Notes under the pieces: generated by a model | Told to the model about the DNA's origin: nothing | The model's database searches: none | What the model saw: the letters and a program-made list of their open reading frames with translations, nothing else | Part shown: positions 20,672 to 29,096 of the stretch, in pieces | Numbering within the stretch: position 1 is the stretch's first letter | Layout: each line of letters begins with the position of its first letter | Made by a program: the position numbers and the translations under genes | Source of the DNA: Trichormus sp. M33_DOE_039 | GTDB taxonomy: Bacteria > Cyanobacteriota > Cyanobacteriia > Cyanobacteriales > Nostocaceae | Assembly (NCBI GenBank): GCA_015296085.1 | Contig: DVDT01000114.1 | Location: 1 to 36,409, forward strand | Reading direction: 5' to 3' | DNA: 36,409 nucleotides

Positions 20672-20857
20672 ATGAATAACTCACAAACTTGGTATATTGT
20701 CAAGCGTAATACTAATAATTGCGAAATCGTCCCCAGCGAGCAAATTGGGGACGATGGTGTCAATATTATTGAACAGTGGGGGCCTTTTAATTCGCGGGAA
20801 GAAGCGATCGCCCGTCGTGTTGGACTAATTAGGGCTGGCAAATGCCAACCCCAGTAA
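20672..20857 (+). CDS. Small conserved cyanobacterial protein of unknown function
   Basis: This 61-residue acidic-to-neutral protein begins with a WYIVKRN strand and ends with the pattern WGPFNSREEAIARRVGLIRAGKC. The last part looks like a helix with a conserved GPF-S-EEA-A-R-VG-I-RAGKC signature. I recall near-identical short proteins in many Nostocales, sometimes labelled as DDE transposase family, a label that nothing in this sequence supports. A single cysteine lies four residues from the end. It is divergent from the AAA ATPase gene and ends one base before the stop of the facing protease gene, so the 3' ends of the two transcripts must overlap. Confidence 0.7.
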   Translation: MNNSQTWYIVKRNTNNCEIVPSEQIGDDGVNIIEQWGPFNSREEAIARRVGLIRAGKCQPQ

Positions 20858-20858
20858 A

Positions 20859-22160
20859 CTATAACTGGTTATTTCGTGTCTTTTCGGCCGTTGGTGTAGT
20901 CCTGCCTGCCATTTCTTTACCCAATATCTCCACCGCTTTAGCAAATTGTGGGTCTGCTAATGTACCGAGTTTATCTCGCTCGCGCAGCCACAAATCTTGA
21001 CGTTGGGCATCTGTTAACTCTGCTTTGATATCTGGATCAATGCCGTGTTTATTGATGTCTTTGCCACTGGGGGTATGATACTTGGCGATCGTGACCGCTA
21101 AACCTGAGCCATCTTCTAGAGGACGGACTGATTGTACTAAGCCTTTCCCAAAGGTTTGAGTCCCTACTAAGACAGCACGCTTATTGTCTTGTAACGCACC
21201 TGAGAGAATTTCACTGGCACTAGCTGAACCTTTATCAACTATTACCACTAAAGGTTTATTCGTCAGCGCACGGCCGTTAGCCACTTCCCGTTCTTGTTCG
21301 CCTTGGCGGTCAATGGTAGAAACAATCGTGCCTTTATCTAACCACATCCGGGCAATTTCTACACTAGAGAATAGCAACCCGCCTGGATTACCCCGCAAAT
21401 CTAAAACATAGCCATCTACTCGTTGTTTTTCTAAATTTCTAATGGCCTGCTGCATTTCTTTCGCAGCATTAGCACTAAATTGATTTAATCTAATGTATCC
21501 AACCTTACCAATCGTGGTTTGCTGTTGGGAGAAACGCACTGGATGGATTTCAATTCTTGCTCGTTTGATTTTAAATTCTTTTTGTTGACCGTTACGCTCG
21601 ATCACTAAATTTACTTGTGTACCAGGTTCACCACGAATCAGAGATACCGCTTGGTTGGTATCCATGCCCTTTGTACTTTTACCATCGATCTTGAGAATTA
21701 CATCCTTAGAAAGAACTCCGGCTTTAAATGCAGGTGTATCTTCGATAGGAGCAATGACAACTAGCTGTTTGGTTTTCTCGTCCTGACTGATAGTGATCCC
21801 GATCCCTGTAAGTTCCCCAGAGGTATCAACCTGCATATTCTTGAATTCTTCTGGGGTCATAAACCGGGTGTAAGGATCGTCTAGCCTTTTCAGCATTTCC
21901 CGGATAGCTTTGTAAGCTTCTTCCTGATTACTGTAGGACTTGTTTAAGTATTCCTTGCGTACAGCTAGCCAATCGACCTGATTAAATGTTCCGTCTACGT
22001 ATTGACGCTGAACTATTTGCCAAACTTCATCAATCAATTCCTTGGGACTTGCTTTAAATAAAGCCTGACCACGGGAATGGATGCCAAGGCTAGTAACTGC
22101 GATCGTGGAGAGTGTTACTGCCGTAGCACCCAAAACAAGCCTACTCTTTGTAATCACCAT
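20859..22160 (-). CDS. ctp: Carboxyl-terminal processing protease (S41 family)
   Basis: This 433-residue secreted serine protease has an N-terminal signal or anchor (about 8-28), a PDZ domain (about 110-195; GELTGIGITISQ, AGVLSKDVILKIDG), and an S41 catalytic core. The catalytic pair is Ser314 in KGSASASE and Lys339 in FGKG; the 25-residue spacing equals that of the D1-processing protease Ser372/Lys397. Cyanobacteria have several Ctp paralogues (CtpA matures the D1 protein of photosystem II); I cannot decide which one this is. It is followed downstream by nothing on its strand, and upstream by ispG on the same strand with a 144-base gap. The start is an ATG at 22160. Confidence 0.92.
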   Translation of the reverse strand: MVITKSRLVLGATAVTLSTIAVTSLGIHSRGQALFKASPKELIDEVWQIVQRQYVDGTFNQVDWLAVRKEYLNKSYSNQEEAYKAIREMLKRLDDPYTRFMTPEEFKNMQVDTSGELTGIGITISQDEKTKQLVVIAPIEDTPAFKAGVLSKDVILKIDGKSTKGMDTNQAVSLIRGEPGTQVNLVIERNGQQKEFKIKRARIEIHPVRFSQQQTTIGKVGYIRLNQFSANAAKEMQQAIRNLEKQRVDGYVLDLRGNPGGLLFSSVEIARMWLDKGTIVSTIDRQGEQEREVANGRALTNKPLVVIVDKGSASASEILSGALQDNKRAVLVGTQTFGKGLVQSVRPLEDGSGLAVTIAKYHTPSGKDINKHGIDPDIKAELTDAQRQDLWLRERDKLGTLADPQFAKAVEILGKEMAGRTTPTAEKTRNNQL

Positions 22161-22304
22161 AATGACAGCTGCGTCAGAGGGAAAAATTTATCGTCAGTAT
22201 GCTCAATCTAACACAGGGTAAAGTGTAAAGACCGAGATGTATTCCTAACTTCATCAAAATACTTTGGAATCCGGCGATCTAGGCGATCGCCGTTCACAAA
22301 AAGT

Positions 22305-23531
22305 TTATGGATCTACCCACCGACCATCCGCTTTGATCAAGTTGATCAATTCTTCTACGCCTTGATCTTCCGTAACTTTTTTAATTTCTTCTCGGCCACG
22401 ATACAAAGAAATGTAGCCAGGAGTTTTACCTACGTATCCGTAATCAGCATCCGCCATTTCGCCAGGGCCGTTGACGATGCAACCCATAACGGCGATGTCT
22501 AACCCAGTTAAATGTTTAGTAGCTTCCCGGACTTTGTGTAAAACTTCTTCTAAGTTAAATAAAGTTCGTCCGCAGGAAGGACAAGCTACATATTCCACCA
22601 TTGTTTTCCGCAATCCCAAAGCTTGGAGAATGCTGTAACAAACGGGAATTTCTTTTTCTGGTGCTTCTGTGAGGGAAACGCGAATGGTATCGCCAATCCC
22701 ATCTGCTAATAATGTGGCAATACCAGCTGTGGATTTAATCCGTCCATATTCCCCATCACCAGCTTCCGTTACACCTAAATGTAGAGGATAGTCCATCCCT
22801 AAATCATCCATGCGTTTAGCCATGAGGCGATAGGCGGCTACCATCACGGGAACTCGTGAGGCTTTCATGGAGATGACTATGTTACGGAAGTCGAGAGATT
22901 CACAAATCCGAATAAATTCCAGGGCTGATTCCACCATACCTTCAGGGGTATCACCGTAGGTAAACAGCATTCTTTCTGCCAAAGAACCGTGATTTACACC
23001 GATCCGCATGGCTTTACCTTGATCGCGTAGGGAAACTACCAGAGGTTCTAGGGTTTCCCGAATTTTCTCTCCAATTTCATTGAATTCGGCTTGAGTATAT
23101 TCGGTTCTACTGGAGTTTGGTTTTTCAAACACATACAAACCTGGATTAATCCGTACTTTTTCTATGTGCTTGGCTACTTCCAAGGCGATTTTCATCCCAT
23201 TGTGATGCACATCGGCAACAATGGGAACATCTTGGTAAGTTTGGATGAGTTTCTGCTTAATTTCTGCCAACGCTACGGCGTGAGCGATACTTGGTACTGT
23301 CACACGAACAATTTCACAGCCAATTTCGTGCAAACGACGAATAGCCGCTACAGAACCATTAATATCAAGAGTATCTTCATTAATCATTGACTGCACTACC
23401 ACTGGGTAGCCGCCGCCGACGGTGACATTCCCTACTTTGACCGGGCGAGTTTTACGACGCTTGATTGTAGTATCAAAGGTAGGTTGATCGGCTGTATTAT
23501 TGGATGTTGCGGGAGTCGGCAGAGTTTGCAT
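22305..23531 (-). CDS. ispG: 4-hydroxy-3-methylbut-2-enyl diphosphate synthase (ferredoxin-type)
   Basis: This 408-residue iron-sulfur enzyme of the MEP pathway converts methylerythritol cyclodiphosphate to HMBPP, supplying carotenoids, phytol and quinones; in cyanobacteria ferredoxin is the donor. The N-terminal TIM barrel has [23 protein letters not shown] and VADVHHN. The C-terminal domain has the three 4Fe-4S ligand cysteines in ACPSCGRT and [11 protein letters not shown]. It has no large insertion of the plant type. It lies upstream of ctp on the same strand. The start is an ATG at 23531. Confidence 0.97.
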   Translation of the reverse strand: MQTLPTPATSNNTADQPTFDTTIKRRKTRPVKVGNVTVGGGYPVVVQSMINEDTLDINGSVAAIRRLHEIGCEIVRVTVPSIAHAVALAEIKQKLIQTYQDVPIVADVHHNGMKIALEVAKHIEKVRINPGLYVFEKPNSSRTEYTQAEFNEIGEKIRETLEPLVVSLRDQGKAMRIGVNHGSLAERMLFTYGDTPEGMVESALEFIRICESLDFRNIVISMKASRVPVMVAAYRLMAKRMDDLGMDYPLHLGVTEAGDGEYGRIKSTAGIATLLADGIGDTIRVSLTEAPEKEIPVCYSILQALGLRKTMVEYVACPSCGRTLFNLEEVLHKVREATKHLTGLDIAVMGCIVNGPGEMADADYGYVGKTPGYISLYRGREEIKKVTEDQGVEELINLIKADGRWVDP

Positions 23532-23767
23532 AACCTTATTAGGTAAATCTAAAATATCAGATTGAAATTCCTCTGTCTCTCAGATTGCCATAGGAAGGGC
23601 TTTTTTGGTCGGTGAAAGTGAAAAAAAGAAGTTTGTCAGGACTACGTATTTCATCACTGTATTAGAACTGATGTACTTGCAACGAAAATCAAAGCCTTGC
23701 AATCACTTACCTACGATGGCAATGACAAAAATACTTCAGTATGTCGTAGCTTTTGAATTGCAATATT

Positions 23768-24532
23768 TCACTCAGCAAATTGTGACTCCTTGAAATCTTC
23801 TGGTGTCAGGTGGGAATGGACTACTTGACCATCGCGAAACCAGACAATGCGGCGGGTTTGACGCGCTACTTCTGGTTCGTGTGTCACCATCACTACCGTA
23901 ATGCCACTATCATTAAGTTCGGTGAATATATCTAATACTTCTTGGGTGGTGCGAGAATCGAGTGCGCCGGTTGGTTCATCGGCGAGGAGGACGACGGGAC
24001 GGTTGACAATGGCACGGGCAATCGCTACCCTTTGTTGTTGTCCACCTGAAAGTTGAGTGGGTTTGTTGTTGAGTCGCTTTTCTAAGCCTACTTTGATTAA
24101 GGCTTCAGTGGCGCGATCGCGTCTTTCACTAGGATTGACACCAGCATATACCATCGGCAACATCACATTTTCTAATGCACTTAGTTGGGGCAATAGGTGG
24201 AATTGCTGGAAGACAAACCCCAGTTTTTTGTTGCGGATATGTGCCAAGTCTGTATCATTCATTTGCGCCACATCGACGTTATCTAGATAATAATGTCCAA
24301 CGGTGGGGCGATCTAGACAGCCAATAATATTCATAGCTGTGGATTTACCTGATCCGGAAGGTCCCATAATGGAACAATAGTCGCCTTCGTTGATCACCAA
24401 GTTGACATCGTTTAAAGCTTTAATTTCAGTTTCTCCGCTACCATAGATTTTAAAGATGCTTTTTAAGCGAATAATTGCTGATTTCGGTACTGGGTTAGGA
24501 ACTAGTGCATCTGTAATTGAAATAGTTGTCAT
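23768..24532 (-). CDS. ABC transporter ATP-binding protein (MacB/LolD/DevA type)
   Basis: This 254-residue ABC ATPase has Walker A GPSGSGKS, a Q-loop in [19 protein letters not shown], signature LSGGQQQR, Walker [15 protein letters not shown] and an H-loop in VMVTHEP. The NEVMLP-type spacing and the DEPTGALD motif place it in the MacB/LolD/DevA exporter class, which moves lipoproteins, lipids or glycolipids with an FtsX-like permease. No permease or membrane-fusion partner is encoded next to it, unlike devBCA operons, so its partners must be elsewhere. It lies 166 bases after the histidine kinase on the same strand, perhaps as the last gene of that set. Confidence 0.92.
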   Translation of the reverse strand: MTTISITDALVPNPVPKSAIIRLKSIFKIYGSGETEIKALNDVNLVINEGDYCSIMGPSGSGKSTAMNIIGCLDRPTVGHYYLDNVDVAQMNDTDLAHIRNKKLGFVFQQFHLLPQLSALENVMLPMVYAGVNPSERRDRATEALIKVGLEKRLNNKPTQLSGGQQQRVAIARAIVNRPVVLLADEPTGALDSRTTQEVLDIFTELNDSGITVVMVTHEPEVARQTRRIVWFRDGQVVHSHLTPEDFKESQFAE

Positions 24533-24698
24533 ATGTCATTAGTTACTATTTTTTATTATCTGTTTCCTAATTTTGTTTATTGTAAGCTCTGGATTTTCCG
24601 CAGGTTAACAGACTTAGATACTATCGTAGCTATATAAATCGTGACTTTCTTCATTTTCAATTTTTAATTAGTATTATCTGTATTTATTAAAATTCTAA

Positions 24699-26120
24699 TT
24701 AGTGCTTGGGTAACGTAATAGTAAATGTGCTGCCCTCGTGCAAACGAGAACGTACCGTCACACTACCCTCCATACTTTCTACAAGGGTTTTCACAATTGA
24801 TAATCCCAAACCAGAACCACCAATGGAACTGGTACGGGCTTCATCTGCACGGTAAAATCTTTCAAAAATCCGTGACTGTTGCTGTAAAGGGATGCCATAG
24901 CCTTGATCAGAAACTTGGATGATTGCTCCTTGTTCTTGCTGCTCTAATTTCAATGTTATGGGCGTATTTGGCTCAGAATATTTAACAGCATTGTCAATTA
25001 AATTTAGTAGTACTTGTTTGAGGCGATTGTAGTCTGCCTTGACTGTGATGGGATTAATATTATTTTCGATGATAATTTGGCGATCGCTATATTTTTCCGC
25101 CATCCCCGCTACTTCTATAATTAAGTCATTTAACAGGCATTCTTCAAGACAAAACTGCAAATAACCACTATCAGCTCTAGCTAAATCTAGTAAATCTTGT
25201 AAGAGTCTAATTGTTCTTTCGGCTTCTGATGCAGCAGTTTCTAAGGCTTCTTGCTGCATATCAGTGAGATTTGTTTGTCTACGTAAAACACTTTGTAAGT
25301 AACCATGTACTATTGTCAATGGTGTACGTAATTCGTGAGAAACATTACTAACAAATTGACGCTCTTGTTCCCAAGACTGGGAAAGGCGAGCTAACATCAT
25401 ATTGAATGTTTGCGCTAATTCTTTAACTTCACTAGGGGCTTTATCTAGATATAATTTTGCTTGTCCTAAATCAGCAAGGGAAATTACAGATGTCATTTGA
25501 CTAAGTTGCATGAGTGGTTGCAAAGAACGCTTGATGTAAATTGCGATCGCCACAGACATCACTACAATCGTGATCACACTACCAATACTCAAACTCTGCA
25601 CCATTACCAAAAACATTTTTTGTTCACGGGTGACATCCTGGACTACAAATAACTTACCTAGGATTTTTCCCTTTACTGGTACAGCACCACCACACAACAC
25701 AAAGTAACGTTCACCTACTTTATCTATGCGCGGTTTCAATGTCATTTCACCAAGAGACATTAACTCAGTGGTTGTTGCATTCGGTAATTGATTCCAATTA
25801 TTAGATTTTGCCAAAATCTGGTTGTCGGTATTTTTAACCCACAAAAATGTATTGGTTTCCGTTAAATTATCAATAGATTTTTGCAATGCTGTCGCTGATG
25901 GCATCATCTCACTATAAATCTGCACATCACGAGGTAACCGTTGAGCAATTATTTCAATATTTTCTTTATGATTATTAATTAAAAGTTGCTGTATTTTCCA
26001 TCCTGTCCAGAAAGCTAAATTAGCTAAACCCAAGGTAGAAACTACAGCAACACCAACTGTTAAACGTAAACGTAACGAATAAGGATCTATTTTTGGATAA
26101 ATTTTACGAATTTGTGTCAC
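24699..26120 (-). CDS. Two-component sensor histidine kinase
   Basis: This 473-residue membrane kinase has a first membrane helix (about 20-42), an extracytoplasmic sensor region (about 45-170) with no domain I can name, a second helix (about 172-196), a HAMP linker (about 197-250), HisKA with phospho-acceptor His262 in SHELRTPLTIVHGY, and an HATPase with LIDNAVKYSEP, DQGYGIP, FERFYRAD and GGSGLGLS. Start: GTG at 26120. The TGA of the upstream DUF4079 gene overlaps this GTG within GTGA, a layout that couples translation. No response regulator is adjacent, so its target is unknown. The context suggests it listens to the DUF4079/DM13 proteins (inference). Confidence 0.93.
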   Translation of the reverse strand: MTQIRKIYPKIDPYSLRLRLTVGVAVVSTLGLANLAFWTGWKIQQLLINNHKENIEIIAQRLPRDVQIYSEMMPSATALQKSIDNLTETNTFLWVKNTDNQILAKSNNWNQLPNATTTELMSLGEMTLKPRIDKVGERYFVLCGGAVPVKGKILGKLFVVQDVTREQKMFLVMVQSLSIGSVITIVVMSVAIAIYIKRSLQPLMQLSQMTSVISLADLGQAKLYLDKAPSEVKELAQTFNMMLARLSQSWEQERQFVSNVSHELRTPLTIVHGYLQSVLRRQTNLTDMQQEALETAASEAERTIRLLQDLLDLARADSGYLQFCLEECLLNDLIIEVAGMAEKYSDRQIIIENNINPITVKADYNRLKQVLLNLIDNAVKYSEPNTPITLKLEQQEQGAIIQVSDQGYGIPLQQQSRIFERFYRADEARTSSIGGSGLGLSIVKTLVESMEGSVTVRSRLHEGSTFTITLPKH

Positions 26121-26836
26121 TTAGGGGTTTGAGTATTGGGTGTTGGACAAGTCTTTTGTGAATAATTACACTGATAAATGTATGACTCTTGCCAGCTAAG
26201 GGGAATCTCTAATAAATCTCGTGAACCTGTAAATCCTTGACCAATAAATAATAGTAAGGCAATACAATTTAAGATTGTATGTATTAGCCGCCAGCGATGA
26301 GATCTATCTTGATATATATCTTGCAAAATAGCCACGGAAAAAATTATTAATAGTGATGCTGTAATACCTATATAGTAATGTGACCAATACCATTCATTGG
26401 TGCGACGAAACACACCCTCCTGACAGCCAAGAATTACTAAAGCAGCACCAGTTAATGTTGCAAATACACCACGCCATAATTTTTCTCTAGCTTGCAACAG
26501 TAAAACTAAGCAAACTATAGCCAAAATAAACATTAGCAAAATAAAAATAACTTGGAACAAGTTTTGATTCCAAATTTGTTTTCTAATAATATTTTTACCA
26601 ATAGGATAGGCTAAACCTAATAAACATAAACCTACAATTGCACTACACAGCCACTCCCCTATTCGCTTATGTTCGTTTCCTACAATTGGAGGAATTTTGC
26701 TTTTACCACCGTCAGAAGTTTGTAATCTACGTTGACGTGTCTGCCAAGCAAAATAACTGACAATACCGATAACAGGGAAGACAAAAGTAACCGCGATCGC
26801 TGGATGTAAAATCCCCAATAAATCTGCTAATGCCAT
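26117..26836 (-). CDS. DUF4079 family integral membrane protein
   Basis: This 239-residue protein has about six hydrophobic segments (near residues 12-30, 62-80, 92-115, 123-138, 154-172 and 184-202). Histidines lie at or near the ends of membrane helices: His11 (LHP), His56 (HKRIG), His153 (SHYYIG), His180 and His186. That layout recalls cytochrome b561-like heme proteins, but heme binding is only my inference. I assign DUF4079 from the LLGILHPAIAV start and the HKRIGEW and SHYYIG segments. It overlaps the downstream kinase gene by four bases, implying a joint function, and lies 69 bases after the DM13 lipoprotein gene. Confidence 0.75.
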   Translation of the reverse strand: MALADLLGILHPAIAVTFVFPVIGIVSYFAWQTRQRRLQTSDGGKSKIPPIVGNEHKRIGEWLCSAIVGLCLLGLAYPIGKNIIRKQIWNQNLFQVIFILLMFILAIVCLVLLLQAREKLWRGVFATLTGAALVILGCQEGVFRRTNEWYWSHYYIGITASLLIIFSVAILQDIYQDRSHRWRLIHTILNCIALLLFIGQGFTGSRDLLEIPLSWQESYIYQCNYSQKTCPTPNTQTPK

Positions 26837-26905
26837 ACTAGAAAGTGATATTTATTTTTATGTTCAGTTAACTCAATCAATTGAGCAAATAAAAATTAAA
26901 ATTTT

Positions 26906-27349
26906 TCATAAGGCAGCATAACCAAAAGTAGCATTGAATTTTCGACACCAAATAGCTACAGATTTATAATCTGTTAGTTTGATGTTTTGTGGGACAAGAT
27001 AGCGTTGTTTACCATTAACTGTTTTTAAAGGAGCAACCTGCACATAATCTTGCTCTTTGATGCCAGATATTGGCGGTTTATTAGTACGATAGAGAATTAC
27101 AAATAAGTCTGGGCCATTATCTGTTTTGAAGTTTTCATCAAACTCTAAATATTGTTGGCCTTCTGCCGTTACGATAGCGGCTTTTCCCTTAGTTGGGTGT
27201 TCTCCAGCTTGAAAATTACCAATTTCAGCGATCGCACTATTTGTATTGGTTGGAGTTTGATTATCTGCTTGATTAGAATTAACTTCTTTTGTACAGCCTA
27301 CAGTTGCAGTAGCAATAAGTGCCAAAACTACTAAATGTTGCCATTTCAT
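26906..27349 (-). CDS. DM13-domain lipoprotein
   Basis: This 147-residue lipoprotein has a signal peptide with lipobox TVGC (lipidated Cys19), a short Asn/Thr-rich linker, and a DM13 domain (about 45-147). The domain shows GNFQAGEHPTKGKA, a YLEFDENFKTDNGPDLFVIL core and the near-invariant cysteine in the SVAIWCRKFNATFGYA closing segment. DM13 has been proposed to be a redox or electron-transfer domain on the basis of that cysteine and its association with DOMON domains (established proposal, not proven). Anchored on the outer side of a membrane, it would face the DUF4079 protein encoded 69 bases downstream. It is the first gene of the set. Confidence 0.85.
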   Translation of the reverse strand: MKWQHLVVLALIATATVGCTKEVNSNQADNQTPTNTNSAIAEIGNFQAGEHPTKGKAAIVTAEGQQYLEFDENFKTDNGPDLFVILYRTNKPPISGIKEQDYVQVAPLKTVNGKQRYLVPQNIKLTDYKSVAIWCRKFNATFGYAAL

Positions 27350-27577
27350 AGTTAAAATATCCTGAAAATTTAATCTAAAGATAATTTAATCCTTTCTGTG
27401 ACTGTTTAAATTAATTTAAGCTGAGAATTTGGTAAAAATTAACTTTAGTGTATATTACTTGACTAATCAGGACTAAAGAGAATCTAGAAGTATACTCTCC
27501 GGAAGTTGTGATCCGCTCTTGTATCTTTACATGACAGCGAAAATTAACTTTTTCAGTCAATTTTACGGAGTTTACTA

Positions 27578-28630
27578 ATGTTGCGATCGCTCAAAACAAC
27601 ACTTGTATTAGCGATAATATTGGTGTTTTCCTTCATCCTATTTCCTAACCCTGCTCTCGCTTTGATCTCCTTTGATGGTCAATTCACAGCCACAAATGCG
27701 TGTGAAGCTTTAGTCTCCATTAAAAAAGACACTAACCCTGGTAATGTGAGATTAAAGCCGAGAGAAACTTATCAAGTCGTTGGGAAAAATAAAGATATTC
27801 CCTCTCACTATCTTGTTGAAATTACTAAAGCTAACCCTCCTCAGCGTTGGGTTGCAGCTAGTTGTCTGAATGTGGCTAGTTCACCTTCTGACACAGTTCC
27901 TGAGCCAACTACTGACACAACTGGGAATAACACTCCCGTAATTCCAGTTCCCATTGGCGAAGACTACTTATTAGCTATCAGCTGGCAACCAGCTTTCTGT
28001 GAAGGCAAACCAGATAAAACAGAGTGCAAAATCCTAGCTAAAAACCCAGACCGTCCTGAAGCTAATAATTTCGCTTTACATGGTCTCTGGCCTCAACCTA
28101 AAGATAATATTTACTGCGGTGTCAGTAGAAATGACAGGGCTTTGGATGGTGATAGAAGGATTGAAAATGGAAATAAGAGGGACTGGTCAAAGTTACCAGC
28201 TGTAGAAAAAGATTTGTCTCCTGAGACTTGGCAAAAACTACAAGCAGTTATGCCTGGAACTTTATCCGACCTGCATCGGCACGAATGGATTAAGCATGGT
28301 ACTTGCTACCAAGGTACGCCAGAGGAATATTTTACTGAATCAATTGTTCTTCTGGAAGCTTTTAACAAATCTCCAGTGCAGAAATTAGTTGCTAGTAAAA
28401 TTGGTCGCCAACTCGCTATCAAGGAAATCGATCAAGCTCTATCTTCTTTCGGTGCTAAAACTGGAGACAAGGTAGAAGTAAAATGTGACAATTCTTTACT
28501 AGGTGAACTTTGGGTTAACCTGAAAGGCGATATTACCCTAGACACTCCAGTTAGTAGCTTGCTTGTTAATAGTCCAAATGCACAAACTGAAAAGTTTCCA
28601 TCTTGCTTAATTGATGATGCCCGTGATTAG
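27578..28630 (+). CDS. Secreted ribonuclease T2 with N-terminal SH3-like domain
   Basis: This 350-residue exported RNase has a signal peptide (about 1-29, cleaved after ALA), an SH3-like domain (about 35-95, two cysteines; NVRLKPRETYQVV to RWVAASC), a short Thr/Pro linker, and an RNase T2 domain (about 125-340). Both catalytic segments are intact: CAS-1 FALHGLWPQ and CAS-2 HEWIKHGTCY, carrying the two catalytic histidines plus Glu and Lys. T2 enzymes cut single-stranded RNA via 2',3'-cyclic phosphates, here probably in the periplasm or medium for nutrient scavenging. A GGAG sequence nine bases before the ATG at 27578 supports the start. The gene is alone and divergent from the DM13 gene. Confidence 0.93.
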   Translation: MLRSLKTTLVLAIILVFSFILFPNPALALISFDGQFTATNACEALVSIKKDTNPGNVRLKPRETYQVVGKNKDIPSHYLVEITKANPPQRWVAASCLNVASSPSDTVPEPTTDTTGNNTPVIPVPIGEDYLLAISWQPAFCEGKPDKTECKILAKNPDRPEANNFALHGLWPQPKDNIYCGVSRNDRALDGDRRIENGNKRDWSKLPAVEKDLSPETWQKLQAVMPGTLSDLHRHEWIKHGTCYQGTPEEYFTESIVLLEAFNKSPVQKLVASKIGRQLAIKEIDQALSSFGAKTGDKVEVKCDNSLLGELWVNLKGDITLDTPVSSLLVNSPNAQTEKFPSCLIDDARD

Positions 28631-28655
28631 TAAGCTTTTCTAAATTTAAGTTCCA

Positions 28656-28817
28656 TCACATGGGCAGCTAAGATGCCCACCCTACAAGACTTTGATTTTA
28701 TTTAAATTGGCAAACTAAATGTTTTCTAGCTTATTTAGAATCAAAGCTAAAGTTTATTTGCCAATTAGCTCTAAAGCTCTGCTTTAACAGACTGACACAG
28801 CTAATTTGGTCTGTTAA
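28656..28817. repeat. Intergenic inverted repeats after RNase T2
   Basis: Three short palindromes follow the RNase T2 stop. GGGCA/TGCCC flanks a 7-base loop near 28662-28678. ATTGGCAAA and TTTGCCAAT lie at about 28707-28773 with a long loop. TTAACAGAC (28784-28792) pairs with GTCTGTTAA (28809-28817). The first matches the GGGCAnnnTGCCCACC-type dispersed motif common in Nostoc genomes (from memory). One of them may end the RNase T2 transcript. No gene is visible before 28917. Confidence 0.5.
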
Positions 28818-28916
28818 TCAACTCTTGTGGGATGGTCATCTTCACAGTCTCATACAGACAAGATACCCACCCAACAAAAATCATTTCTTGGTTTTAGCAA
28901 CATCAAGCTTTTAATA

Positions 28917-29093
28917 TTACTCATCTGGCAATTTTTTCTGATCATCTCGCCAACGTCCAGCTTTCTTTGCAGCTTCAGTCAACAAATACTCAATCTGTGC
29001 ATTCACACTTCTTAATTCATCTGCTGACCATTTCTCTAATAACTCATAAAGTTTTTCATCTACACGTAATAAAAATCGTTTTTTTTGTCCCAT
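28917..29093 (-). CDS. Ribbon-helix-helix (Arc-type) DNA-binding small protein
   Basis: This 58-residue basic protein starts [20 protein letters not shown] and continues with a [21 protein letters not shown] helix pair, the Arc/MetJ ribbon-helix-helix pattern: a short strand with alternating basic/hydrophobic residues, helix one, a turn with [10 protein letters not shown], helix two. Dimers of such proteins bind operators and often repress their own operon. The ATG at 29093 lies three bases after the stop of the SPFH gene, so the two are surely co-transcribed and translationally coupled. No toxin gene follows it, which argues against a classical toxin-antitoxin pair unless the SPFH protein takes part. 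It is too short for many gene callers. Confidence 0.85.
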   Translation of the reverse strand: MGQKKRFLLRVDEKLYELLEKWSADELRSVNAQIEYLLTEAAKKAGRWRDDQKKLPDE

Positions 29094-29096
29094 TTA

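Noticed and set aside
20672-20857. Transposase fragment
   Set aside because: Some database labels call this short family DDE transposase, but no DDE motif, inverted repeat or target duplication is visible.
23605-23793. 62-codon plus-strand frame between ispG and the ABC ATPase
   Set aside because: Begins at TTG, has no recognisable domain and overlaps the end of the ABC gene on the other strand; the GGAAGG before it is probably chance.
28827-29015. 62-codon plus-strand frame after RNase T2
   Set aside because: Antisense to the ribbon-helix-helix gene and composed of repeat-derived sequence.
28917-29093. Antitoxin of a toxin-antitoxin pair
   Set aside because: Ribbon-helix-helix proteins often are antitoxins, but the adjacent co-transcribed gene is an SPFH scaffold and no toxin-like frame lies on either side.
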